Assembly: GCF_009764645.1 (NCBI RefSeq)
Contig: NZ_RWIM01000022.1
Coordinates: 1 to 64,000, forward strand
DNA: 64,000 nt
Origin: Pseudomonas sp. PB106
GTDB taxonomy: Bacteria; Pseudomonadota; Gammaproteobacteria; Pseudomonadales; Pseudomonadaceae
Direction: 5' to 3'
In this document: piece by piece, positions 1 through 10,600 of the stretch
Numbering within the stretch: the stretch's first letter is position 1
Layout of the letters: each line of letters begins with the position of its first letter
Position numbers and translations under genes: made by a program
The notes under the pieces: model-generated
What the model saw: the letters and a program-made list of their open reading frames with translations, nothing else
What the model was told of the DNA's origin: nothing
Database searches by the model: none

Positions 1-3000
1 CTGACGGTGTGATCGAGTACGCCGGGCGTATGGACCATCAGGTGAAAATCCGTGGTCTGCGTATCGAACTGGGCGAAATCGAAGCACGTCTGGCCGAGCA
101 CGACGCGGTGCTGGAAACCGTGGTCATCGCTCAAGACGGCTCGTTGCTGGTGGCTTATGTGGTGCCAACGGATGAAGCGCTGGTCGATGCCGATGAGCAA
201 GCTCATCAGGCACTGCAGCGCCGCCTCAAGGTACACCTGAGCCAGCACTTGCCGGAATACATGATCCCGCAGCACTGGTTGCTGCTGGCGAAGATGCCGG
301 TCAGCCCGAACGGCAAGCTCGAACGCAAGGCTCTGCCGAAGGCCGACCTGAGTGTCAGCCACAAGGTTTACAGCGCCCCGACCAGCGCCACCGAACAAGC
401 GCTGGTGGCGATCTGGCAGAGCGTGCTCGGCCTGGAGCAGGTCGGCATTGACGACAACTTCTTTGAACTGGGCGGCGACTCGATCATCTCGATCCAGGTG
501 GTCAGCCGTGCGCGTCAGGCCGGGATTCACTTCAGCCCGAAAGACTTGTTCCTGCACCAGAACGTGCAGAGTCTGGCGGCGGTGGCCAAGGTCGGCGTGG
601 CCGGCCCGAGTATCGATCAGGGGCCGGTAAGCGGTGACAGTCCGCTGTTGCCGTTCCAGCAGTTGTTCTTCGACAGCGCCATGATCGATGCCCATCACTG
701 GAACCAGTCGGTGTTGCTCAAACCTCGCGTTGTACTTGAAGCGGCGCACGTCGAGCAGGCCTTGCAGGCGCTGCTGGTGCAGCACGATGCCTTGCGTCTG
801 TCGTTCCGCGAGCGCGACGGCGTGTGGGCCGCCACTCACCGAGCGCCACAGGCTGAAGCGGTGCTTTGGCAGCACGACGTGGCTGACGCCCAGGCACTGC
901 AAGGACTCGGCGAACAGGCCCAGCGCAGTCTCGACCTGGGGCATGGCCCGTTGCTGCGTGCAGTGCTGGCGACCCTGGCCGACGGCAGTCAGCGTCTGTT
1001 GTTGGTAATCCATCACCTGGCGGTCGATGGCGTGTCGTGGCGAATTCTGCTCGAAGACCTGCAACAGGCGTATCAACAGTTGCAAGCCGGGCAGGCGATC
1101 AAGCTGCCGGCGAAAACCACGGCGGCGAAAAACTGGGCGCAGCGCCTGCAAAACTACGCCGCGAGCCCGGCGCTGCAAGCCGAGCTGGGCTTCTGGCAGG
1201 CGCAGCTCGAGGGCGCGAACGTGGGGTTGCCGCAAGACCATGCCGACGGCGCCTTGCAAAACCGTTACGCCGCCAGCGTCGAAACCCGTCTGGACAAAGA
1301 GCAGACCCGTCGTCTGCTGCAACAGGCCCCGGCGGCCTATCGCACGCAGGTCAACGATCTGTTGCTGACGGCGCTGGCGCGAGTCATTGCGCGCTGGACC
1401 GGTCACCCGTCGACGCTGATCCAGCTCGAAGGTCATGGCCGCGAAGACCTGTTCGACGACCTTGACCTGAGCCGCAGCGTCGGCTGGTTCACCAGCCTGT
1501 TCCCGGTCAAGCTGACCGCAACGGCTGACGTGGCGGAGTCGATCAAAGCGATCAAGGAACAACTGCGAGCGATTCCGGCCAAGGGCATCGGTTTCGGCGC
1601 TCTGCGTTATCTGGGCGATGCCGCCGCGCGCCAGACCCTGCAAGCGCTGCCGATGCCGCGCATCACCTTCAACTATCTGGGCCAGTTCGACGCCGGCTTC
1701 GCCGAAGATGGCGCTGCGCTATTCAGCCCGTCGGGTGAACCGTCCGGCGCCGAGCAAAGTCCGCTGGCGGCCCTGGGCAACTGGCTGACTCTCAACGGTC
1801 AGGTGTACGGTGGTGAATTGAGTGTCGGCTGGACCTTCAGTTCGCAGATGTTCGACACCGCGACCATTAAGACGCTGGCCGATGCCTACGCCACCGAGCT
1901 GAGCGCATTGCTGGAACATTGCTGCCAGCACGACAGCCACGGCGTGACGCCGTCGGACTTCCCGTTGGCGCAGCTGACGCAGTTACAACTCGATTCGCTG
2001 GCGCTGGCACCGCAGCAGATCGAAGACATTTACCCGCTGTCGCCGATGCAGCAGGGCATGCTGTTCCACACCCTGTACGAGCAACAGGCCGGCGACTACA
2101 TCAACCAGATGTGCGTCGACGTTCAGGGGCTGGACATCGAGCGCTTCCGCGATGCCTGGCAAGCGGCGCTGGACACGCATGATGTGTTGCGCAGCAGTTT
2201 TGTCTGGGACGGTGAATTCCAGCGTCCGGTGCAGGTGATCCACAAGCATTTGCCGGTGCCCTTCACTGTGCTGGACTGGTCGTGTCGCGATGACGTCACG
2301 CACGCCGTCGTCGCGCTGGCCGAGGCTGAGCAGCAACAAGGCTTTGAGCTGGGCGCCGCACCGCTGTTGCGTCTGGTGGTGGTGAAAACCGCCGCCAATG
2401 CCTGCCGTTTGATCTACACCAGCCATCACATTCTGATGGACGGCTGGAGCAACTCGCAGTTGCTCGGCGAAGTCTTGCAACGCTATAGCGGTCACGCGCC
2501 GGCCGCGACTGGCGGACGTTATCGCGATTACATTCAGTGGCTGAACCGCCAGGATATGACGCTGAGCGAGACCTTCTGGACTGCACAATTGGCGGGCCTG
2601 CAAGAGCCGACCCGGCTGGCCCGGGCATTTGCTGCCGTGGCACCGCGCAGTGGCCATGACGAGCGTTTTCACGTGCTGGATACCGAGCGCACGCGCCGGC
2701 TCAATGAGTTTGCCCGTGGTCACAAAGTTACCCTCAACACCCTGGTGCAAAGTGCCTGGCTGTTGCTGCTGCAACGTTACACCGGGCTCGACACGGTCAG
2801 CTTCGGCGCAACGGTGTCCGGGCGTCCGGCACAGCTGGCGGGTGTCGAGCAACAGATCGGGCTGTTTATCAACACCTTGCCGGTGATCGCCACCCCGCGT
2901 GCCGAGCAACCGTTGAGTGAGTGGTTACAACAGGTGCAGGGGCAGAATCTGGCCCTGCGCGAGCAGGAACATACACCGCTGTTCGAAATCCAGCGCTGGG

Positions 3001-6000
3001 CCGGGCAGGGCGGTGAAGCGCTGTTCGACAACATCCTGGTGTTCGAGAACTACCCGGTGTCCGAAGCCCTGCAACAAGGCGCGCCGCAGGATCTGCGTTT
3101 TGGCGAAGTGGCCAATCACGAGCAGACCAACTATCCGTTGACCCTGGCGGTCAGCCTCGACGCGCAGTTGTCGATGCACTTGAGCTTCGACCAGGCGCAG
3201 TTCGACGCTCGCTCGGTCGAGCAACTGGCAGCGCAACTCGATCATTTGCTGCAACAGATGGTGCAGGCACCGGCATCGACTTGCCTCGGCGAGCTTTCAC
3301 TGGTCGCCGGTCCATTGCTGGGAGTTGTCGATGCGCCGGCCAGCGAGCAATGCGTGCATCAGTGGTTCGAGCAGCAAGTGGCACAAACCCCTGACGCCAT
3401 CGCACTGATGTTCGAAGACCGTCAGCTCAGCTACGCTCAGCTCAACGCCGCCGCCAACCGCGTTGCGCATGGTTTGCTGCAGCACAACGTGGGGCCGGAC
3501 GTGCTGGTGGGGATTGCGGCGGATCGCTCGCTGGACATGATTATCAGCCTGTTGGCGGTGCTCAAGGCCGGGGGGGCTTATGTGCCGCTCGATCCGGAAT
3601 ATCCTGCCGACCGTCTGCTGGCGATGATCGAAGACAGTGGTCTGCGTCTGATGCTCAGCCAGCAACATTTGCTGCAACGTCTGCCTTCGGTGAGTGGCGT
3701 CGTCACGCTGGCGGTGGACGACGCGAGCTGGCCGCAGACCGAGAGCAATCCGTCAGTGACTGTCCACGGCCAGAGCCTGGCTTACGTGATGTTTACCTCC
3801 GGTTCGACCGGGCGACCAAAAGGCGTTGGCATCAGCCACGCCACACTGGCCCGGCATACTCGGGTGTCTGAAGCCTACAAGGGGTTGTCGGCCAGCGACC
3901 GGGTGCTGCAATTCGCTACGTTCAACTTCGACAGTTTTGTCGAGCAGGTGTACCCGGCGCTGATCTGCGGCGCGGCGGTAGTGTTGCGTGGCAACGAAAT
4001 CTGGGACAGCGAAACGCTGTATCAGCAGATCCTCGACAAGGACATCAGCGTCGCTGACCTGACCACCGCCTACTGGAACGTCGTGGTGCAAGACTTTGCC
4101 GATCACGGCCCGCGCGACTATGGGCGTCTGCGTCAGATGGTGGTGGGCGGTGAAGCGATGCCGCCGCAAGGCATTGCGGCGTATCAGCGTGCCGGTCTGC
4201 AACAGGCGCAACTGATCAACGCTTATGGCCCGACCGAAGCGACGGTAACCACTACCGTGCTTGATTGCGGCGATTATGTGCAGGGTGACAAGCCGCTACC
4301 GGCGGCACTGCCAATCGGGTGCCCCTTGGCCGGTCGCTCGACTTATATCTGCGACAGTACCGGCCAGCCGGTGCCCGAGGGCGTGGTGGGTGAATTGCTG
4401 GTGGGCGGCGAACTGCTGGCGCGCGGGTATTTCAAGCGTCCGGATCTGACTGCCGAACGTTTCATTCCTGATCCGTTCAATGCGGCGGGCGGCCGCTTGT
4501 ACCGCACCGGTGATCTGGCGCGGGTCAATGCCGAGGGCCTGATCGAATACGTCGGTCGTATCGACCATCAGGTGAAAGTACGCGGCTTCCGCATCGAACT
4601 GGGCGAGATCGAAGCCTGCCTGCTGCGCCAGCCTGCAATCCGTCAGGCGTTGGTGCTGGCGCAACCGGCTGCGGGCGGTCAGCACCTGGTGGCTTACGTT
4701 GTACCGCACGACAGTGCGGCGGCCGATGAGGCGCATTCGCAACAGGCCGAACTTCTGCGCGCACTGCGCGATGGCCTGAAAACCAGCCTGCCGGATTACA
4801 TGCAGCCGAGCCACGTGTTGCTGCTGGCGCAATTGCCGATCGGGCCGAGCGGCAAGGTCGATCGCAAAGCGCTGCCACTGCCGGGCAGCCTGCTCTCGGA
4901 CGCCACTTTCGTGGCCCCGCAGGGTCTGCTCGAAGAGCAGATCGCCGCCATCTGGCGGGAAGTGCTGGAGCGTGAGCAGGTCGGGCGTAACGCGCACTTC
5001 TTCGAGGCGGGTGGCCATTCGTTGCTGGCAACGCAAGCTGTGTCGCGACTGCGCAAGGTCACCGGGCTGACCGTGAGCCTGCGTGATCTGTTCGGTGCCC
5101 CGGTGCTCAAGGATCTGGCTGCCGTCATGCAGGCCAATGTCGGTTCGGCGCTGGCGGCATTCGATTCACGTCAGGTGGAGCTGACCGCGCACGGGGCGAA
5201 AACCACTGCACCGTTGTCGCTGGTGCAACGTCGTCTGTGGATTGCCGAGCAATTGTCCGGCGGTAGCTCCGCTTACGGCATGCCGATGGCGCTGCGCCTG
5301 CGTGGCGAGTTGTCGGTCGAGCGTTTGCTTGGCAGTTTCGTTGAGGTGGTGCGCCGTCATGAGGTGCTGCGCACTGCGTATGTGCAAGACGATGAAGGTG
5401 ATCCGATTGCACTGATCGTCGACGAGGTCGAGCTGGACTTTCCGTTGATCGACCTGTCGGCGCTGTCGCGCAGTGATCAGGAAGAGCAGGTGGCGCAAGC
5501 GGTGCTCGACAACGCCAACACTCCGATCGACATGGAGCAGGCGCCGCTGTTGCGCGGACGCATTCTGCATCTGGGGCCGACCGAGCACGTGCTTCTGTAT
5601 TCGATGCACCACATCATTTCCGATGGTTGGTCGATGGGCGTGTTGATCAATGAACTGGTGCAGATCTACGACCGCGTCAGCCAGGACCAGGCGCTGAATC
5701 TGCCGGCGCTGGCCGTGCAGTATTCGGACTTCGCCTTGTGGCAACAGGCGCTGGAACAACAGGGTGTGCTGGGCCAACAGGCCACCTTCTGGAAGGCGCA
5801 GTTGAAGGGCTATAACGGCCAACTCAGCCTGCCGATGGACAACCCGCGCGGGACGGTTGCGTCCTACGCCGGTGATGCGGTGCAGTTCGCCCTGGGCCGC
5901 GAATTGAGTCGTGGCGTGAAGGCATTGGCTGCGCGTTCGGGTGTCACGCTCTACAGCACGTTGCTAGCGTCGTTCCAGGTGCTGTTGCACCGGGTCGGCG

Positions 6001-7652
6001 CGGGTTCGGATGTGCTGGTCGGTGCCGACGTCGCCGGGCGCGAGCGGGCGGAGTTGGAACGCTTGATCGGCTTCTTCGTCAACGTGCTGCCATTGCGTTC
6101 GCAATTTGCCGCCGATGCCTCGTTCGGCGGTTTCCTCGCGCAGACCCAGGCGACGTTGCTGCAAGCGCTGGAGCACCAGGACCTGCCGTTCGACATGATC
6201 GTCGACGCGTCCGGTGTGCCGCGTCACAAAGGCATGAACCCGCTGGTGCAGGTGCTGTTTGTGATGAATAACCTGCCGGGCCGCACCCAGGCCATGGGCG
6301 GTTTGCAGGTGGAAGCGCTGCCATTGCTGCAGACCCATTCTAAATTCGACATGGCATTGTTCGTTGACGAAGAAGAAGGGCAATTGCTGGGTAATTGGCA
6401 ATTCGCCACAACCTTGTTCGGACACGAGCGCATTCAGTACCTGGTGAAGGCCTGGATAGCCCTGTTGGAACAGATCGTCGCTGATCAGGACATTCAATTG
6501 GGAGCTATCAGCATGCCAGTGGACAATTTAGCAGTGGCCGCCAAACCCGCTGCCCCCGGACCCAAGGCCGACAAACTGGGCAAGTTCCTCAAGCGCGGTG
6601 CCGCACCGGTGGCCAAGGTTCGCCCGACGCCGATTCGCGAATCGCTGATCGCCGCGCCACAGCCGTTCCCGTTGCTGATGGAACCGAACGAGCCGCAATT
6701 GGACTTGATCGAGTGGATCAAGCGCAACCGACCGCTGATCGAAGAAAAACTCGCGACGCACGCCGGCATTCTCTTCCGCGGTTTCGAACTCGACGGCATT
6801 CAGGGCTTTGAAGCCTTCGCCGAAGCGATCCAGCCGGGCCTGTACGGCCAGTACGGCGATCTGCCGAAGAAAGAGGGCGGCAAGAACACGTACCGCTCCA
6901 CGCCGTACCCGGAACGCAAGATGATCCTGTTCCACAACGAGAGCTCGCACCAGGATCGCTGGCCGCGCAAGCAGATGTTCTATTGCGAACAAGCGGCGCC
7001 GGTTGGCGGTGCAACGCCGGTGGTGGACTGCCGTCTGATGTACGAAAAACTGCCGGCAGATTTGCGTGACAAGTTCGAGTCCAAGGGCTTGCTGTATGTG
7101 CGCACTTTCACCGACAACCTCGATGTGTCGTGGCAGCACTTCTTCAAGACCGAAGACCGCGCCGAGGTGGAAGCACGTTGCCGCGCCGGGGGGATCGAAT
7201 GGCGCTGGCTCGACAATAACGAACTGCAAACCCGCACACCGGGGCCGGCGATCATTCGTCACCCGATCACCGGCGCCAAGTCGTTCTTCAACCAGGTGCA
7301 ACTGCACCACATCTACTGGCTGGAGCCGGATGTGCGTGAAGACCTGTTGTCGATGTTCGGCCCCGAGCGCATGCCGCGCCACGTGTATTACGGCGACGGC
7401 ACACCGATCGAAGACGACGTGATGCAACGCATTGGCGATCTGTATGAAGAGTGCGCCGTGCGCTTCGACTGGCAAAAGGGTGACGCCATTCTGCTCGACA
7501 ACATGCTGGTGGCGCATGCCCGTGACCCTTTCGAGGGGCCGCGCAAGATTGTCGTGGCGATGGGTGACATGTACGACCACGGCGATCTGCAAAACAGCCG
7601 TGGCGAGGCGGTTCGCCAACCCGTGGTGAACACCGAGGAGAGCGGGGCATGA
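1..7652 (+). CDS. Pyoverdine NRPS, 5'-truncated: (A)-PCP-E-C-A-PCP-C-beta-hydroxylase
   Basis: Pyoverdine side-chain peptide synthetase. The open frame already runs at base 3 with the end of an adenylation domain, so the start lies outside the window. Counting residues from the Val/GTG at base 9: A-domain tail 1-107; carrier protein with Ser158 in the GGDS form typical before epimerases; epimerization domain about 210-650 with H335-H336 and D340; condensation domain about 670-1105 with H806-H807; adenylation domain about 1120-1620; carrier with Ser1671; condensation domain about 1710-2140 with H1867-H1868; and a TauD/SyrP-like Fe(II)/2-oxoglutarate dioxygenase about 2215-2535 with H2309, E2311, H2503 and R2512. 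The specificity code of the complete A domain reads as DSEDVGAVTK, closest to basic residues (Lys, less likely Arg). The stop overlaps the next start (ATGA). The domain order is clear; the amino acid is inferred. Confidence 0.93.
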   Translation, partial: DGVIEYAGRMDHQVKIRGLRIELGEIEARLAEHDAVLETVVIAQDGSLLVAYVVPTDEALVDADEQAHQALQRRLKVHLSQHLPEYMIPQHWLLLAKMPVSPNGKLERKALPKADLSVSHKVYSAPTSATEQALVAIWQSVLGLEQVGIDDNFFELGGDSIISIQVVSRARQAGIHFSPKDLFLHQNVQSLAAVAKVGVAGPSIDQGPVSGDSPLLPFQQLFFDSAMIDAHHWNQSVLLKPRVVLEAAHVEQALQALLVQHDALRLSFRERDGVWAATHRAPQAEAVLWQHDVADAQALQGLGEQAQRSLDLGHGPLLRAVLATLADGSQRLLLVIHHLAVDGVSWRILLEDLQQAYQQLQAGQAIKLPAKTTAAKNWAQRLQNYAASPALQAELGFWQAQLEGANVGLPQDHADGALQNRYAASVETRLDKEQTRRLLQQAPAAYRTQVNDLLLTALARVIARWTGHPSTLIQLEGHGREDLFDDLDLSRSVGWFTSLFPVKLTATADVAESIKAIKEQLRAIPAKGIGFGALRYLGDAAARQTLQALPMPRITFNYLGQFDAGFAEDGAALFSPSGEPSGAEQSPLAALGNWLTLNGQVYGGELSVGWTFSSQMFDTATIKTLADAYATELSALLEHCCQHDSHGVTPSDFPLAQLTQLQLDSLALAPQQIEDIYPLSPMQQGMLFHTLYEQQAGDYINQMCVDVQGLDIERFRDAWQAALDTHDVLRSSFVWDGEFQRPVQVIHKHLPVPFTVLDWSCRDDVTHAVVALAEAEQQQGFELGAAPLLRLVVVKTAANACRLIYTSHHILMDGWSNSQLLGEVLQRYSGHAPAATGGRYRDYIQWLNRQDMTLSETFWTAQLAGLQEPTRLARAFAAVAPRSGHDERFHVLDTERTRRLNEFARGHKVTLNTLVQSAWLLLLQRYTGLDTVSFGATVSGRPAQLAGVEQQIGLFINTLPVIATPRAEQPLSEWLQQVQGQNLALREQEHTPLFEIQRWAGQGGEALFDNILVFENYPVSEALQQGAPQDLRFGEVANHEQTNYPLTLAVSLDAQLSMHLSFDQAQFDARSVEQLAAQLDHLLQQMVQAPASTCLGELSLVAGPLLGVVDAPASEQCVHQWFEQQVAQTPDAIALMFEDRQLSYAQLNAAANRVAHGLLQHNVGPDVLVGIAADRSLDMIISLLAVLKAGGAYVPLDPEYPADRLLAMIEDSGLRLMLSQQHLLQRLPSVSGVVTLAVDDASWPQTESNPSVTVHGQSLAYVMFTSGSTGRPKGVGISHATLARHTRVSEAYKGLSASDRVLQFATFNFDSFVEQVYPALICGAAVVLRGNEIWDSETLYQQILDKDISVADLTTAYWNVVVQDFADHGPRDYGRLRQMVVGGEAMPPQGIAAYQRAGLQQAQLINAYGPTEATVTTTVLDCGDYVQGDKPLPAALPIGCPLAGRSTYICDSTGQPVPEGVVGELLVGGELLARGYFKRPDLTAERFIPDPFNAAGGRLYRTGDLARVNAEGLIEYVGRIDHQVKVRGFRIELGEIEACLLRQPAIRQALVLAQPAAGGQHLVAYVVPHDSAAADEAHSQQAELLRALRDGLKTSLPDYMQPSHVLLLAQLPIGPSGKVDRKALPLPGSLLSDATFVAPQGLLEEQIAAIWREVLEREQVGRNAHFFEAGGHSLLATQAVSRLRKVTGLTVSLRDLFGAPVLKDLAAVMQANVGSALAAFDSRQVELTAHGAKTTAPLSLVQRRLWIAEQLSGGSSAYGMPMALRLRGELSVERLLGSFVEVVRRHEVLRTAYVQDDEGDPIALIVDEVELDFPLIDLSALSRSDQEEQVAQAVLDNANTPIDMEQAPLLRGRILHLGPTEHVLLYSMHHIISDGWSMGVLINELVQIYDRVSQDQALNLPALAVQYSDFALWQQALEQQGVLGQQATFWKAQLKGYNGQLSLPMDNPRGTVASYAGDAVQFALGRELSRGVKALAARSGVTLYSTLLASFQVLLHRVGAGSDVLVGADVAGRERAELERLIGFFVNVLPLRSQFAADASFGGFLAQTQATLLQALEHQDLPFDMIVDASGVPRHKGMNPLVQVLFVMNNLPGRTQAMGGLQVEALPLLQTHSKFDMALFVDEEEGQLLGNWQFATTLFGHERIQYLVKAWIALLEQIVADQDIQLGAISMPVDNLAVAAKPAAPGPKADKLGKFLKRGAAPVAKVRPTPIRESLIAAPQPFPLLMEPNEPQLDLIEWIKRNRPLIEEKLATHAGILFRGFELDGIQGFEAFAEAIQPGLYGQYGDLPKKEGGKNTYRSTPYPERKMILFHNESSHQDRWPRKQMFYCEQAAPVGGATPVVDCRLMYEKLPADLRDKFESKGLLYVRTFTDNLDVSWQHFFKTEDRAEVEARCRAGGIEWRWLDNNELQTRTPGPAIIRHPITGAKSFFNQVQLHHIYWLEPDVREDLLSMFGPERMPRHVYYGDGTPIEDDVMQRIGDLYEECAVRFDWQKGDAILLDNMLVAHARDPFEGPRKIVVAMGDMYDHGDLQNSRGEAVRQPVVNTEESGA

Positions 7653-10600
7653 ACGAAATGATGGATCAAGAGGACGTGGGACAAGCGTTGACCCCCGAGC
7701 AACAGATGCTCTGCGATCAATTGCCCAAAGCGGCGTGCTGGGCCGATGCCGCACGTTTTCTGCGCATCGACATCGGTGGCGTGTTGGCGCCACAGCGTCT
7801 GCAGGCAGCGTTTGACAGCCTGCTGGCGCGTCAGCCGATGCTGCTGGCGCGACTGGCCAAGGCCCCGGGTTTTCACGGTTTGCGGCAATTTACCGGCGTC
7901 GGCGAACCTTTTCCGCTCACCGTACAGACGGCACCGGCCAGCGAGGCCGACATTCAGGCGCAAGTGACCGAGTGGGCTCAGCGCGCATTTGTGCCCGGTG
8001 AGTCGGCAGCCCTGCAGGCGGTGCTGTATGCGCTGCCGGACCAGCGTTGGACGCTGGTGCTGGGCGCGGCGCGTTGCAGTCTCGATGACCGCGCGCTGGC
8101 CTTGATCCATGAGCAATTACTGCTGGCCTATGAACACGGCGAGCTGCCGGAAGACGAGGAGGCGGGTGAGTTCTCGCAGTATCTGGAATGGCGCAGCGAG
8201 GTGATTCTCGATGAGGACGCCGCCACCGCTCGCACCTATTGGCAGGAACACCTCAAGGGAGTCGATGCAGCGTTGTCGACACCTTGGCTGGCCGCGCGTC
8301 GAGCCGATGCTGTCGCCAGTGAAGCGGCAACGTTGCACACGTCGCTGGATGCCGCGCTGGTGACCGGTCTGCAAAACCTTGCGCAATCCCTTGAACAAAC
8401 GTTGACGCTGCTGATGCAGAGCGCCTGGGCGCTGTTGCTGGCGCGTTTGAGCGGTCGCGACGAAGTATTGCTGGGCTGGCGTCACGATGGTCGTGAAGAT
8501 TACCCATATTTCGCTGGCGCGGTCGGCGTCTTTGAAAAAACCTTGCCGCTGAATCTGCCGGTCAACACTGAACAATCGTTCGCTCAGTGGCTGCCGAGTC
8601 TGGCAGCACATCTGGAAGAACATCGGACCTGGCAGGAATACTGGGCGCCGGAACTGCAACCGGCGGCGGCACGTCCGGCCTATGGGTTTGCCGTACAGCA
8701 TCTGTCACCAGCGCAGTCGGTAGCGGCGCTGCAGTGGTCGGCGCAAGGCGTGGAGACAGGACGCGGTGACGTATTCGAGTTGCTGATGCAACTGCAGCAG
8801 ACAGCTGAGGGCGATGTTCGAGGTCTGGCGCTGGAGTACGCCGTGCAGCGTTACAGCGCGGCTTCGATGCAGGTTTTGCTCGAACAATACCGCACGCTGC
8901 TGGGCAATCTGCTGGACGATGCCAACGTGCCGCTGGGGCAGGTCAGCCTCCTGAGCGAGGCTGAGCGTCAGCGTGCCCTGGCGTTCAATCCAGCCGCTCA
9001 GGCATGCGCCGATACACGTTTGTTGCCGCAGCGCATTGCCGCGTGGGCGCAATCCACTCCCGAGGCGCTGGCACTGACCGATGAAGCCGCCAGCCTGACG
9101 TATGCGCAGTTGCAGGCACAGGTCGAACGACTGGCGGCGGCCCTGCATGCCGAGGGCGTGAGCAGTGGTTCGGTGGTCGCACTGGCGTTGCCGCGTTCGG
9201 CAGCGCTGGTGGTGGCGATGCTCGCGATCTGGCGTGTCGGCGCAGCGTATTTGCCGCTGGATCGGCAATGGCCGCTGGTGCGTCAGCAGTTGATGCTGGA
9301 ACAGGCCGGCGCTGAATGGCTGTTGGCCGAGCCGGCACAATTGAGCGAATGGCCTGCCAGTGCAATCAACGTGCGCACGCTCGAGCAGTTGCTGGAAAAC
9401 GCCGCCGCAGCGGCACCTGAACGTGAAACTCAAGGTGCTGATCTGGCTTATGTGCTGTTCACTTCCGGTTCGACCGGCGTGCCGAAAGGCGTGTTGATCG
9501 AGCATCGGCAACTGTTCAACTACACCGCCAGCGTCAGCGCGGCGCTGGGTCTGAATGCGCTGCGCCACTTCGGTTTCAGTTCGACCGTGGCGGCGGATCT
9601 GGGCAACACCGCGCTATTCGGCGCCTTGTTCAACGGCGCCGCGTTGCATGTGGCCAGCGACGAGCAGATGCAGGACGCGCGATTGTTCGCCGAGTACCTG
9701 CAACGTCATGCCATCGATTGCCTGAAGATCGTCCCGTCGCACCTCGCCGCGTTGCTCGACAGCGACACCGCGTGCCTACCGCAAACGCTGGTGCTGGGTG
9801 GCGAAGCGATTGCCGCGCCGCTGCTGCAACGCATCGCTCAGGTGCGCGATGATTGTCAGGTGTTCAACCACTATGGCCCGACCGAAACCACGGTTGGCGT
9901 GCTGGTGCACAAAATTGTGCCCGGGCAGGATGCCGGGCGGCTCGGCCAGGTGCTGGACAACAATAATGTCTACGTGCTCGACACTCACCACCAATTGGCA
10001 CCGGTAGGCGCGCTGGGCGAGCTGTACGTGGGCGGTGCGCAGTTGTTTCGCGGGTACGTCAATGTCGAGGCCGAAGACGGTCTGCTGATCGACAATCCGT
10101 TCATCGAGGGTCAGCGCTTGTACCGCACAGGTGATCTGGCGCGCTATCTCGCCGAGGGTGGAATCGTCCTGCACGGTCGCCGCGATCATCAGATCAAGGT
10201 GCGGGGCTTCCGCATCGAGCTCAGTGAAGTCGAAGCGCAGCTGCTGCGTGATCCGGCAGTGGCCGAAGCGCTGGTCATCGCTGGCGACAGCGCCGAACAG
10301 GGTTTGCAGGCATTTGTGGTCGCACGTCACGGACTGTCGGCCGATGGCCTGCGCGAGCAACTGGCGCAGCAATTGCCGGCGGTGATGGTGCCGCAGCAGA
10401 TTCGTTTGCTCGAACGGCTGCCACGTCTGGCCAACGGCAAAATCGACCGCAAGGTCCTGCAGCAACTGGCCAGCCAAGGCATCGAGGACGATTACCTGGC
10501 ACCGCGCGATGCGCTGGAACAATTGCTGGCCGGGCGCATGGCGCAGTTGCTCGGGCAGGAGCGGCTGGGCGTCGAACGCGACTTTTTCGCCGCCGGTGGG

